From Bradyrhizobium cajani (GTDB taxonomy: Bacteria; Pseudomonadota; Alphaproteobacteria; Rhizobiales; Xanthobacteraceae): DNA of 64,000 nt. Shown here piece after piece: positions 52,881 to 61,486 of this stretch. The stretch is from positions 186,001 to 250,000 of the forward strand of contig NZ_WQNE01000002.1 in NCBI RefSeq assembly GCF_009759665.1. Reading direction: 5' to 3'. Every line of letters starts with the position of its first letter. Within the stretch, counting starts at the first letter, position 1. A program made the translations under genes and the position numbers. The notes beneath the pieces were generated by a model that was given only the letters and a program-made list of their open reading frames with translations, had not been told where the DNA came from and searched no databases.

Positions 52881-54392
52881 ATGACGGTTGCGATCGAGAT
52901 GGGGCAGACCACGGCAGGCGCCGCGGCCGCCATGGACCTCGAGGAACTGCTGGCGACCCGCCTCCTGGTGCAGGGCAATTCGGGCTCCGGCAAATCGCAT
53001 CTCTTGCGGCGACTCCTGGAACAGAGCGCGCCCTGGGTGCAGCAGGCCATCATCGACCCCGAAGGCGATTTCGTCACGCTGGCCGAGCGCTTCGGCCATC
53101 TCGTGATCGAGGCCGAAGACCACACCGAGCGCGGCCTTCAGGTGGCGGGCGAGCGCGCGCGGCTGCATCGCGTCTCCACCGTGCTCAATCTCGAAGGCCT
53201 GGATGCCGAGAACCAGATGCGGCGCGCCGCGGCGTTTCTCGGCGGGATGTTCGACGTCGACCGCGACCATTGGTACCCGATGCTGGTTGTCGTGGACGAG
53301 GCGCAGCTGTTCGCGCCGGCAGTCGCCGGTGAAGTCTCGGACGAAGCGCGAAAGCTCTCGCTCGGCGCCATGACCAATCTGATGTGCCGCGGCCGCAAGC
53401 GCGGACTGGCCGGGATCATCGCGACGCAGCGGCTGGCAAAACTCGCCAAGAACGTCGCGGCGGAAGCTTCCAATTTCCTGATGGGGCGGACGTTCCTCGA
53501 CATCGACATGGCGCGCGCCGCCGATCTGCTCGGCATGGAGCGGCGGCAGGCGGAAGCCTTTCGCGATCTCGAGCGCGGGCAGTTCATGGCGCTGGGACCT
53601 GCGCTGTCGCGACGTCCCCTGCGCTTGAACATCGGCCCGACCGACACCAGTCCGCGCAATTCGACGCCACGGCTGCTGCCGCTGCCGGAAGCGACGCTGG
53701 AAGATGCGCGCGCCGTGATCCTGGCCGCGCCGCCGCCCGATGCCAGCCGGCCGCAGCGCCGGCCCGCGCCTGACCTGCTCGAACAGCTCCGCGCCGCGAA
53801 GGCCGCCACGCCGGAGATCCGGCCCGAAACGGTCGAGGTGCCGGTGAGCGCCGAGGAGCTGGCGGAGCGACGCGAGCGCGTCGACCGAACCCTTCGCGCC
53901 GTGCTGGCCGAGCCCGATGCCGGCTTCCGCGCCATCGGCGTGCTCTACCAGGAGTTCGTGGTTCGCTGCCGCATCGAGGGCCTTGGCTCTGCGGTGCCCG
54001 ACCTCAACGAATTCCGCCGCATGCTGACGCATGCGCGCGCCGGGCTCGGCACCGACCTCGCCGAGGACGACGCCTGGCAGGACGTCTCGCTGCGCGCCTC
54101 GATCCTGCCCGACGACATGCAGGGCGTGTTCATGATGATCGCGCGCGCGGCGAAGGAAGGCTGGCCGTGCCCCGGCGACGCAGCGATCGCGCGGGCCTAT
54201 GGCTCGCACTCGCTGCGCCGCGCGCAGCGCCTGCTCGGCTACATGGAGGAGCAGGGCCTGATCGTCTGCCAGCTCGACGGCGGCGGCCGCAGGATCGTGA
54301 CGCTGGTGGAGCTCGCCTGGGCGACCGCGCCGGGCGATCCCAATGGCGACGATTTGCCGGCGGAGCAGGTGGCGAGCGCGGCTTCGGCCTGA
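52881..54392 (+). CDS. HerA-like P-loop ATPase with C-terminal winged-helix region
   Basis: 503 residues. Walker A GNSGSGKS at 32-39, IIDPEGDF (about 57-64) and Walker B VVVDEAQ (about 136-142), then MCRGRKRGLAGIIATQR, the HerA/FtsK-type arrangement. After about residue 300 a charged linker leads to a helical region with AIARAYGSHSLRRAQRLLGY, which looks like a winged helix. HerA proteins move DNA with a NurA nuclease; no nuclease gene is next to it here. Flanked by a reductase-like gene and a convergent NiCoT gene. Function unknown; DNA repair or defence are both possible. Confidence 0.75.
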   Translation: MTVAIEMGQTTAGAAAAMDLEELLATRLLVQGNSGSGKSHLLRRLLEQSAPWVQQAIIDPEGDFVTLAERFGHLVIEAEDHTERGLQVAGERARLHRVSTVLNLEGLDAENQMRRAAAFLGGMFDVDRDHWYPMLVVVDEAQLFAPAVAGEVSDEARKLSLGAMTNLMCRGRKRGLAGIIATQRLAKLAKNVAAEASNFLMGRTFLDIDMARAADLLGMERRQAEAFRDLERGQFMALGPALSRRPLRLNIGPTDTSPRNSTPRLLPLPEATLEDARAVILAAPPPDASRPQRRPAPDLLEQLRAAKAATPEIRPETVEVPVSAEELAERRERVDRTLRAVLAEPDAGFRAIGVLYQEFVVRCRIEGLGSAVPDLNEFRRMLTHARAGLGTDLAEDDAWQDVSLRASILPDDMQGVFMMIARAAKEGWPCPGDAAIARAYGSHSLRRAQRLLGYMEEQGLIVCQLDGGGRRIVTLVELAWATAPGDPNGDDLPAEQVASAASA

Positions 54393-54420
54393 TCCGAGGG
54401 ATCTGGACCGGGCTCGTTAC

Positions 54421-55494
54421 TCACACCGCCTCCGTGGCGTCGCCCATGAGCGCATCCGGCGCACGCCGCCGCCGGGATGCGAACATGCGGCGATGGAGCA
54501 CGAGCGAGATCAACCAGGCGAGCGCGAACAGCGCAATCACGACAAAGCCGACATTCGCCAGCGACGCATTGAGAGCGTCGGCCAGCGCCCACACGCCGCC
54601 GGAGAGACCGAGGCGGTCGGCGATCAGCCCGAGCGCCTCGATGCCGCCGATGAACAACGCGACCGCGACGGACGCCCCGGTGATCGTGAGATTGTACCAG
54701 AGCTTTCGCAGGGGATCGACGAAGGCCCAGCGATAGGCGCTCACCATCAGCGCCGCGTTGGCGGTGTCGACCAGCGCCATGCCGGCGGCGAACAGCGCCG
54801 GGAAGACCAGCACATGCGCAAGCGACACGCCGCGCGCGGCTTCCGTGGCCGAGATGCCGAGCAGCCCGACCTCGGTCGCGGTATCGAAGCCGAGGCCGAA
54901 CAGCAGACCGAGCGGATACATGTGCCAGGGCCTCGTCACCAGACGGAACATCGGGCCGAGCAGGCGCGCCAGGACGCCGCGATTGGCGAGCAGCGCATCG
55001 AGCGCTTCGGCGTCGTGAACGCCATGCTGACGCGCCATGCGAAACGTCCGCCACAGGCCGGCGAAGATGGCGAGGTTGATGGCTGCGATCATAAGCAGAA
55101 ACAGCGCCGAGACCGACGTACCGATCAGGCCGCCAATCTCCTTGAGCAGGCTGTCACCGCCAAGGCTCACCACGCCGAGCGCCAGCAGCATGGTCGCGAC
55201 GACGACGATCGTGGAATGGCCGAGCGCGAAATAGAGACCGGCGCTCCGCGGCGCGCCGCCCGTCTGCATCAGCTTGCGAACGACATTGTCGATGGCGGCG
55301 ATATGATCGGCATCGACGGCGTGGCGGAGGCCGAATACCCAGGCCAGCAGCGCCGTCGCCATCACCGTCGGCCGGTCGCCGAACAGTGCGAAGGCGAAAG
55401 CCCACGCGGCGATGTTGGCGGCGATGAGCCCGCCGAACAGCAACGCCACTCCGGGCTCGACCGCCCGCAAAGACCATCTCGTCACGAAGTTCAT
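54421..55494 (-). CDS. NiCoT-family nickel/cobalt transporter
   Basis: 357 residues, about eight membrane helices. The metal-binding signature RHAVDADH at residues 57-64 in helix 2 and LGFDTATE in a later helix identify the HoxN/NixA/NicT family of high-affinity Ni2+ or Co2+ uptake proteins. The rest fits: YFALGHSTIVVVATM and FVDPLRKLWYNLTITGASVA. It could supply nickel to hydrogenase or urease, or cobalt for B12. None of those genes is in the window. Confidence 0.9.
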   Translation of the reverse strand: MNFVTRWSLRAVEPGVALLFGGLIAANIAAWAFAFALFGDRPTVMATALLAWVFGLRHAVDADHIAAIDNVVRKLMQTGGAPRSAGLYFALGHSTIVVVATMLLALGVVSLGGDSLLKEIGGLIGTSVSALFLLMIAAINLAIFAGLWRTFRMARQHGVHDAEALDALLANRGVLARLLGPMFRLVTRPWHMYPLGLLFGLGFDTATEVGLLGISATEAARGVSLAHVLVFPALFAAGMALVDTANAALMVSAYRWAFVDPLRKLWYNLTITGASVAVALFIGGIEALGLIADRLGLSGGVWALADALNASLANVGFVVIALFALAWLISLVLHRRMFASRRRRAPDALMGDATEAV

Positions 55495-55593
55495 TCCGAC
55501 CGCCGCACGCCACCTCGCCAGCGGTATGATAATTCCACAGAATGATCACACTGGCCAGTGCAATTCCAGGCAGCCGAGACAGGTCTTGCGCAG

Positions 55594-56334
55594 CTATGCC
55601 GCCTCGGAACCGCCGAGATAGGCGTCGCGGACGCGGGGATCGTCCTTCAGCGCGCGCGCCGGGCCGGAGAGCACGATCCTGCCGGTCTGGAGCACGTAGG
55701 CCTCATGCGCGATCTCGAGCGCGAGGCTGGCATTCTGCTCGACCATGAACACCGACACGCCGTCCTGGTTGATGGTGCGGATCAGTTCCAGCACGCGGTC
55801 GACATAGAGCGGCGACAGGCCCATGGTCGGCTCGTCCATCACGATCATGCGCGGCCGGCTCATCAGCGCGCGGGCCATCGCCACCATCTGCTGCTCGCCG
55901 CCGGAGAGCGAGCCGGCACGCTGCGACAGCCGCTGGCCGAGCCTGGGGAACAGCGTGAGCATCCTGTCGAGATCCTGAGCCACCGCATCGCGGTCGTTGC
56001 GTACGAAGGCACCCATCAAAATGTTCTCGCGAACGCTCATGTCCGCGAACAGCCGCCGCGCTTCCGGCACCGAGGCAATGCCGCGGCGGACAACCTGCGG
56101 GGTGGTGAGGCCAAGCAGCGAGGCGCCGTCGAAGCTCACGTCGCCCGAGCGTGGTTTGACCAGGCCAAGAATGATCTTCATCGTCGTCGACTTGCCGCTG
56201 GCATTGCCGCCGAGCAGGCAGACGATGTGGCCGCGGCCGACCGATATCGACAGGTCGAAATGCACCTGGGCCTGGCCGTAGAAGGTGTTGACGCCCGAGA
56301 GCGCGAGTAGCGGTTCAGGCGAGGAAGTCGTCAT
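55594..56334 (-). CDS. livF: Branched-chain-type ABC transporter ATP-binding protein LivF
   Basis: 246 residues. Walker A GGNASGKS (42-49), signature LSGGEQQM, Walker B RMIVMDEPTMGLSP and the LivF-type SVPEARRLFADMSVRENI. One of two ATPases of a HAAT-family importer. The start overlaps the livG stop by four bases. Last gene of the operon that starts with the luciferase-like oxygenase. Confidence 0.93.
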   Translation of the reverse strand: MTTSSPEPLLALSGVNTFYGQAQVHFDLSISVGRGHIVCLLGGNASGKSTTMKIILGLVKPRSGDVSFDGASLLGLTTPQVVRRGIASVPEARRLFADMSVRENILMGAFVRNDRDAVAQDLDRMLTLFPRLGQRLSQRAGSLSGGEQQMVAMARALMSRPRMIVMDEPTMGLSPLYVDRVLELIRTINQDGVSVFMVEQNASLALEIAHEAYVLQTGRIVLSGPARALKDDPRVRDAYLGGSEAA

Positions 56335-57173
56335 GCCGCGCTCTCCTGCTCTGTCGTCAGGCCGTGGCCGAGATAGGCCTCGATCACCTTGGGATCGTTG
56401 CGGACCGCCTCACCTGGCCCCTCCGCGATCTTCCTGCCTTCGTCCATGACGATGACGCGGTCGGACAGGCGCATCACCATCTCCAGCTTGTGCTCGATCA
56501 GCAGGATGGTCAGCCCCTCCACCTTCAGCTCGGCGACGAGGCCCTGCATCTCCGCGGTCTCGGTCGGATTCATGCCGGCGGTCGGCTCGTCCAGCAGCAA
56601 GAGGCGCGGCTTGAGCGCGAGCGCGCGCGCGATCTCGACGCGGCGGCGGTTGGCGTAGGAGAGGCTGTAGGCCGGCTGGTCGATCCGCGGCAGCAATCGC
56701 TCGCCGAAGCGCGCGAGAATGGCTTTCACCTCTTCCCGCAGCCGCTCCTCCTCGGCCCTGACGCTGGCGGGACGCAGCAGCGCCAGGCCCATTTCCAGCA
56801 GCGGGCCGATCACCGGCACGGCCGGCTTCACCGCACGCAGCCGCGTGTGGGCGCCGATCAGCACGTTGTCCATCACGCTGAGATTGCCGAAGACGCGGCC
56901 GAGCTGGAACGTGCGCGCAATGCCTTCGGCGGCGAGCCGTTCCGGTGACAGACCCGTGATGTCCTGTCCTTCGAAGCTGACAGCACCGGCATCGGGCCGA
57001 TCGAGCCCGGTCACGAGATTGAACAGCGTCGTCTTGCCGGCGCCGTTCGGGCCGATGATGCTGATGAGCTCGCCCTTCGCGAGGTCGAGATCGATGACAT
57101 CGACGGCGGTCAGGCCGCCGAAGCGGCGCGTCAGGCCGCGCAGGGACAGCATGGGGTCAAGCTGCTCCGCCAT
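56331..57173 (-). CDS. livG: Branched-chain-type ABC transporter ATP-binding protein LivG
   Basis: 280 residues. Walker A GPNGAGKT (41-48), the LivG-type GIARTFQLGRVFGNLSVMDN, Walker B PRLLLLDEPTAGMNP. The ABC signature reads LSYANRRR where LivG proteins usually have LSYGxQRR, a change at the conserved glycine. The start codon overlaps the stop of the permease fusion by one base. Confidence 0.92.
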   Translation of the reverse strand: MAEQLDPMLSLRGLTRRFGGLTAVDVIDLDLAKGELISIIGPNGAGKTTLFNLVTGLDRPDAGAVSFEGQDITGLSPERLAAEGIARTFQLGRVFGNLSVMDNVLIGAHTRLRAVKPAVPVIGPLLEMGLALLRPASVRAEEERLREEVKAILARFGERLLPRIDQPAYSLSYANRRRVEIARALALKPRLLLLDEPTAGMNPTETAEMQGLVAELKVEGLTILLIEHKLEMVMRLSDRVIVMDEGRKIAEGPGEAVRNDPKVIEAYLGHGLTTEQESAA

Positions 57174-58996
57174 CAGATCGTCCCCAACAGGCCCTGCGGC
57201 CTGAACCGCACGAGCAGCAGCAGCACGATGCCGTAGATCAGGATGCGATACTCCGCCGCGAGCCGGAAGACTTCGGGCAGTCCGACCAGCGCGACCGATC
57301 CGACAATCGCACCGACGACGTTGCCGAGGCCGCCGAGGATCACCACAGTCAGCGCCAGGATGGATTGCTGCGTGTTGAAGGTCTCGTGGTTGATGTAGGA
57401 ATAGAGATGCGCGGCGATGCCGCCGCTGACGCCGGCTGCGAACCCGCCGAAGATGAAGGCGAGCGACTTGTAGCGGTTGAGGCTGAGGCCGTAGGCGCGC
57501 GCGGCGATGTCGTCGTCGCGGATGGCGCGGAAGCTGCGGCCGAGATGCGAGCCGAGCAGGCGCGCCTGAAGCAGCGCAAGCACGACCATGACCGCGAGGC
57601 TGAACCAGTAGATCGACGTCGGGCTGATAAGGTCGTAGCCGAACAGCGACAACGGCGGGATGCCGGAGATGCCGATCGGGCCGCGCGTGACGCTTTCCCA
57701 GTTCAGGATCACCAGCGACACGATCTCGCCGATGGCGAGCGTCGCGATCGACACGTAATGCCCTCGCAGGCGGAACGACGGCGAGATCAGGAGCGTGCCC
57801 AGTGCCGCGCTCATCAGGCCGCCGCCGATGATCGCGAGGCCGACCGGGACGGAGAGCGTCAGCGACAGCAACGCGGAGGTATAGGCGCCGATCGCGAGCA
57901 GCGCCGCGTGGCCGAGCGAGACCTGGCCGATCGTGCCCGCAACCAGCGTCAGGCTGAGCGCGAGCATGCCGAGCAGCCAGGCGTTGATCAGGGTCTGGAG
58001 CACGTAGAAGGACACCGGGAACAGCGGCAGGATCGCGAAGCCGCCGGCCGCAACCAGCAAAGCCCATCGCGGGATGCGCACGGGACGGCTCGGCGCAATG
58101 AAGGTGCCGGTGAGCGGCTCGGGCGGCGCCTGCCGTGCGCTGGCGAACAGCCCGTTCGGCCGCAGCACGAGCACGACGACCAGCAGCAGGAACGCAAACA
58201 GGTTACGGTAGCTGGTGCCGAACACGGCGACGCCATAGCTCTCCACCAGTCCCAGCAGCAGGCTGCCGATGACAGCACCGGGCACGTTGCCGGCGCCGCC
58301 GACCACTTCGGCGACGACGCCCTTGAGCGTTGCCTGGAGGCTCATCGCGGTGTCGATCTGGTTGTAGTACATGCCGACCAGCATGCCCGAGACGCCGCCG
58401 AGCGCGGCGGCGATGCCGAACACGGCTTGATTGACACGGTTGACATCGACGCCCATCTGCATCGCGGCGTCGCGGTCCTGCGCAGTGGCGCGGACGGCCC
58501 AGCCGAGCTTGCTGTAGCGCAGGAACACGAACAGCAAGAGCGCGCTGGTGATGCCGACGCCGGCGATCAACAGATCAAGCGGGCCGATCGTCCCGTTACC
58601 GACCTGGAAGCGGACGTCCGGCAACTGGCTCGGCAGCGCGCGCGGATTGGGCGAGAAGGTCAGCATCACCAGCTGATCGAGCACGAAGCTGATGCCGATC
58701 GTCGCCAGCAGCGGCGCGATGCGTACCGAGTTCTGGAGCGGCCGCAGGCCGAACCGCTCGATGATCAGCCCGACCAGCGCGGCAGCGACAGCGACCACGA
58801 GGATGGTGAGCGGCAGCGGCGTATGCAGCTGCACCACCGCGACCCAGCCGATATAGGCGCCGACGAGATAGATCGAGCCCTGCGCAAAGTTAATCAGCCG
58901 GCTGACGCCGAAGATCAGCGCGAGCCCGACCGCAACCAGGGCGTAGACATTGCCGACGATCAGCCCGTTGATCGTGTAGTCGAGCCAGGAAGACAC
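57173..58996 (-). CDS. Fused LivH-LivM permease of a branched-chain-type ABC importer
   Basis: 607 residues, twice the normal size. Residues 1-290 are LivH-like ([20 protein letters not shown] at the start, [20 protein letters not shown] later). Residues 310-607 are LivM-like ([20 protein letters not shown] and the loop [20 protein letters not shown]). The two halves are joined in frame with a linker around PPEPLTGTF. Both pore halves are thus one polypeptide. Serves with LivG, LivF and the binding protein at 59045-60202. Confidence 0.93.
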   Translation of the reverse strand: MSSWLDYTINGLIVGNVYALVAVGLALIFGVSRLINFAQGSIYLVGAYIGWVAVVQLHTPLPLTILVVAVAAALVGLIIERFGLRPLQNSVRIAPLLATIGISFVLDQLVMLTFSPNPRALPSQLPDVRFQVGNGTIGPLDLLIAGVGITSALLLFVFLRYSKLGWAVRATAQDRDAAMQMGVDVNRVNQAVFGIAAALGGVSGMLVGMYYNQIDTAMSLQATLKGVVAEVVGGAGNVPGAVIGSLLLGLVESYGVAVFGTSYRNLFAFLLLVVVLVLRPNGLFASARQAPPEPLTGTFIAPSRPVRIPRWALLVAAGGFAILPLFPVSFYVLQTLINAWLLGMLALSLTLVAGTIGQVSLGHAALLAIGAYTSALLSLTLSVPVGLAIIGGGLMSAALGTLLISPSFRLRGHYVSIATLAIGEIVSLVILNWESVTRGPIGISGIPPLSLFGYDLISPTSIYWFSLAVMVVLALLQARLLGSHLGRSFRAIRDDDIAARAYGLSLNRYKSLAFIFGGFAAGVSGGIAAHLYSYINHETFNTQQSILALTVVILGGLGNVVGAIVGSVALVGLPEVFRLAAEYRILIYGIVLLLLVRFRPQGLLGTI

Positions 58997-59044
58997 GCAG
59001 CGTTCCTAATGAAGGGAGGAAGGGCCTTGGCAACCACCATCATG

Positions 59045-60202
59045 TCAGGTCGGCTTGCCGTCCCAGAGCGCGAACTGGCCCTTGCGCACGACGAGCTCGG
59101 CGTTCATGGCGCCCTTGACGCGGCGGCTCTCGACGTCGAACGTCGCCGCGCCGAAGATGACGCTGGAGACGTCCTTCACTTTCGCGAAGGCGTCGCGGAT
59201 GGCGCGGCGGTCGGTGCCGCCGATCTTCACGACGGCGGCCGCCATGTTCATGGCGTCATAGGAATAGGCGTTGAAGGCGTCGGGCTCCTGCCCGCCATAC
59301 TTCGCCTTGAAGCCCGCGATGAATTTCTTCACCTCGGGCCTGGGATCCTGGGGGAAGTAGCGCGTGCCGAGATGCACGTCCTCGACGGCCTCGCCGCCGA
59401 GCTCCAGGAACTTCGGCGAGTAGACCGAGCTCGCCGCGCAGATCGTCTGCTTGAGGCCGACCTGGCGGGCCTGGCGCGCGATCAGCGCGCCGTCGGAATA
59501 ATAGGAGATCAGGATCAACCCGTCCGGATTGGCGTCGCGCACCCGCACCAGCGTGGAGCGGAAGTCGCGCTCCTCTGCGATGTAGCCCTCGGTCACCGCG
59601 ACCTCGGCGCCGTATTCCTTCGCGGCCTTGACGAAATAGTCGCGGCTGGTGCGGCCCCAATCGGTGTTGAGGTGCAGCACGGCAAGCTTCTTCAGGCCGA
59701 GACGCCTGACGGCATATGACGCCAGCAGCGGCTGCTCGTCGGCCTGGCTCACCGACGTGCTCCACATGAAGTCGCCGCCCTTGGTGAAGTCGGGATGCGA
59801 GTTGGTGAAGCCGAACTGCACGAGGCCGCCGCGCTGATAGATCGGCGAGGCCGCCATCGACGCCGGGCTGGAGAAGTCGCCGAGCTCCATGACGATCCGC
59901 GGATCGGAGACGAACTTCTGGGCGATCGCCACCGACTGGCGCGGATCGCTCTGGCTGTCCTCGAACTGGTAGGCGAGCTTGCGGCCGTTGATGCCGCCGG
60001 CCGCCTGGATCTCGTCGAGCGCGAGATCAAAGCCCTGCTTCCACTGCGTGCCATATTGCGCGTTCGGCCCGGTCAGGGGACCGCTGACGCCGAGCAGGAT
60101 CGGCTCGGAGGACTGCGCGAAGGCGGCGCGCGAGAACGCCGCTCCCGCCATCATGGCGGCAAGCGAGCCTTTGACCAGGGACCGACGATCGATGTTGCTC
60201 AT
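59045..60202 (-). CDS. ABC transporter substrate-binding protein (HAAT family)
   Basis: 385 residues. An N-terminal signal with twin arginines (DRRSLVKGSLAAMMAGAAFS), so possibly Tat-exported. Then the type I periplasmic-binding fold: LGVSGPLTGPNAQYGTQWKQ, ALDEIQAAGGINGRKLAYQF, and the C-terminal DAFNAYSYDAMNMAAAVVKI. ATG at 60202 with GGAG upstream. Lies between the AhpD-like gene and the permease fusion. Ligand unknown; the enzymes upstream suggest something oxidised by a flavin monooxygenase rather than an amino acid. Confidence 0.9.
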   Translation of the reverse strand: MSNIDRRSLVKGSLAAMMAGAAFSRAAFAQSSEPILLGVSGPLTGPNAQYGTQWKQGFDLALDEIQAAGGINGRKLAYQFEDSQSDPRQSVAIAQKFVSDPRIVMELGDFSSPASMAASPIYQRGGLVQFGFTNSHPDFTKGGDFMWSTSVSQADEQPLLASYAVRRLGLKKLAVLHLNTDWGRTSRDYFVKAAKEYGAEVAVTEGYIAEERDFRSTLVRVRDANPDGLILISYYSDGALIARQARQVGLKQTICAASSVYSPKFLELGGEAVEDVHLGTRYFPQDPRPEVKKFIAGFKAKYGGQEPDAFNAYSYDAMNMAAAVVKIGGTDRRAIRDAFAKVKDVSSVIFGAATFDVESRRVKGAMNAELVVRKGQFALWDGKPT

Positions 60203-60261
60203 GCACGGCTCCATCCACTCAATGTTGAAACAAGCAGCAATTCTTGTGCCGGTGAGATTGC

Positions 60262-60840
60262 CTATTTCGAGGGCTCGCCGAGCGACAGCATCAGTCGGTT
60301 CGCCCAGTTGAAGAACGAGGCGCCATTGATGACGTCGACGATCTCCGCATCGTCGAGACCGGCGCGGCGCAGCTCCGCGATATTGTCGGGTCCGAACGCG
60401 ATCGGCGTCGCCGCCAGCGCCACCGACGCCTTGACGACGGCATTCCAGCGCTCGCCGAGATCGGCCCCGACGCCCTCGTCGAGCATGCGCTGCACGTCGT
60501 CGCGGCGCTTGGAATAGGTGCTGGCAAACCGCGCATGCACGGAGGCGCAGTAGATGCAGCCGTTGTAGCGCGAGGTCGCAGCCGCCGCGAGCTCGCGCTC
60601 GGCGCGCGGCAGGCCGTCGGCGACATTGTAGAAGATGTCCTTGTCGGTCTTGGTGCGGGCTTCCAGCACCTCGGGATCGCGCACCAGCAGGCGGAAATAT
60701 TCCGACTTGGCGCGGGCGCGATCGACCAGGCCATTGAAATGCCGCTCGGTCAATTCGACCTCGGGCAGCGGATCGATCCATGACACCCAGCCGAGTTCGT
60801 CCTGGGTGAAGACGACGGGCGGATTGACGGTGGCGCTCAT
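60262..60840 (-). CDS. AhpD/CMD-fold alkylhydroperoxidase-domain protein
   Basis: 192 residues. The core has the AhpD active-site pattern C-x2-C-x3-H (Cys95, Cys98, His102 in NGCIYCASVHARFASTYS). Such proteins act as thiol-based peroxidases. It resembles the group annotated in databases as the Avi_7169-type alkylhydroperoxidase-domain protein (from memory), which occurs with a CMD-domain partner and a luciferase-like oxygenase, exactly the two genes upstream. Operon position 3. Confidence 0.85.
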   Translation of the reverse strand: MSATVNPPVVFTQDELGWVSWIDPLPEVELTERHFNGLVDRARAKSEYFRLLVRDPEVLEARTKTDKDIFYNVADGLPRAERELAAAATSRYNGCIYCASVHARFASTYSKRRDDVQRMLDEGVGADLGERWNAVVKASVALAATPIAFGPDNIAELRRAGLDDAEIVDVINGASFFNWANRLMLSLGEPSK

Positions 60841-60854
60841 GTTACGGCCTCTTC

Positions 60855-61454
60855 TTATGCGTTCGTTGCGGCGAGCGTGCGCAAGCCGCTGACGACGCGC
60901 AGCTGGAACGACAGGAACGCGACGAGCTGGGAGAACGTGACGATGCCGGTGTTCGACCAGCCGGCGGCGAGCAGCGCCTTCATGTCGGAAGACGCCGCAT
61001 CGCGTGGCCGGAACACCAGCAGATGCGCATGCTCGAACGCCGCAACGAGCCGGGCACCGAGGACCGCCTTGCGCTCCGCACTCACACGATAGATCAGGCC
61101 GGCCTTGTTCTCGATCGACAGCGGCCCGGCCGGAAAGGCGCCGTAGGGGCCGGAGGTCTTGCCCCGTTCGATCTCGGCCGTGATCGCCTCGATCAGCGCC
61201 GCGCCATCCGCGTTCGCTGCAAGCTTCTCGCGATAGAACGCCGCGACGGGGGACTCGCCATGGAGCCCGGTCACGAAGGCCGCGACCGCGGCGCGCTCGG
61301 CGAGCGAAAACTCGCCGGCGTCGATCGGCTCGAACAGCGAGAGATAGCTCTTCTGCGCGTTCTCGCGCGCTTGCAGGCGACGCGCGCGGATGGTGTCCAG
61401 CGCCGATCCCGGTTCGATCCCGGCGAGCGTGTCGATGATATCCTTCGTACTCAT
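60855..61454 (-). CDS. CMD-fold protein without cysteines
   Basis: 199 residues, helical. VAAFVTGLHGESPVAAFYRE and the C-terminal VTFSQLVAFLSFQLRVVSGL give the carboxymuconolactone-decarboxylase-like fold. No cysteine is present anywhere, so it cannot use the AhpD mechanism. It resembles the Avi_7170-type CMD-domain proteins (from memory). It lies between the luciferase-like gene and the AhpD-like gene (14-base gap), so the two fold-related proteins may form a hetero-complex. Confidence 0.8.
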   Translation of the reverse strand: MSTKDIIDTLAGIEPGSALDTIRARRLQARENAQKSYLSLFEPIDAGEFSLAERAAVAAFVTGLHGESPVAAFYREKLAANADGAALIEAITAEIERGKTSGPYGAFPAGPLSIENKAGLIYRVSAERKAVLGARLVAAFEHAHLLVFRPRDAASSDMKALLAAGWSNTGIVTFSQLVAFLSFQLRVVSGLRTLAATNA

Positions 61455-61486
61455 CAGTCAGCCTCGTGCAACGCCATCATGTTGAT

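Noticed and set aside
57365..59719. 784-codon + strand open frame opposite the fused permease and binding protein
   Set aside because: Low-complexity Arg/Asp/Gln/His-rich translation, antisense to well-defined transporter genes.
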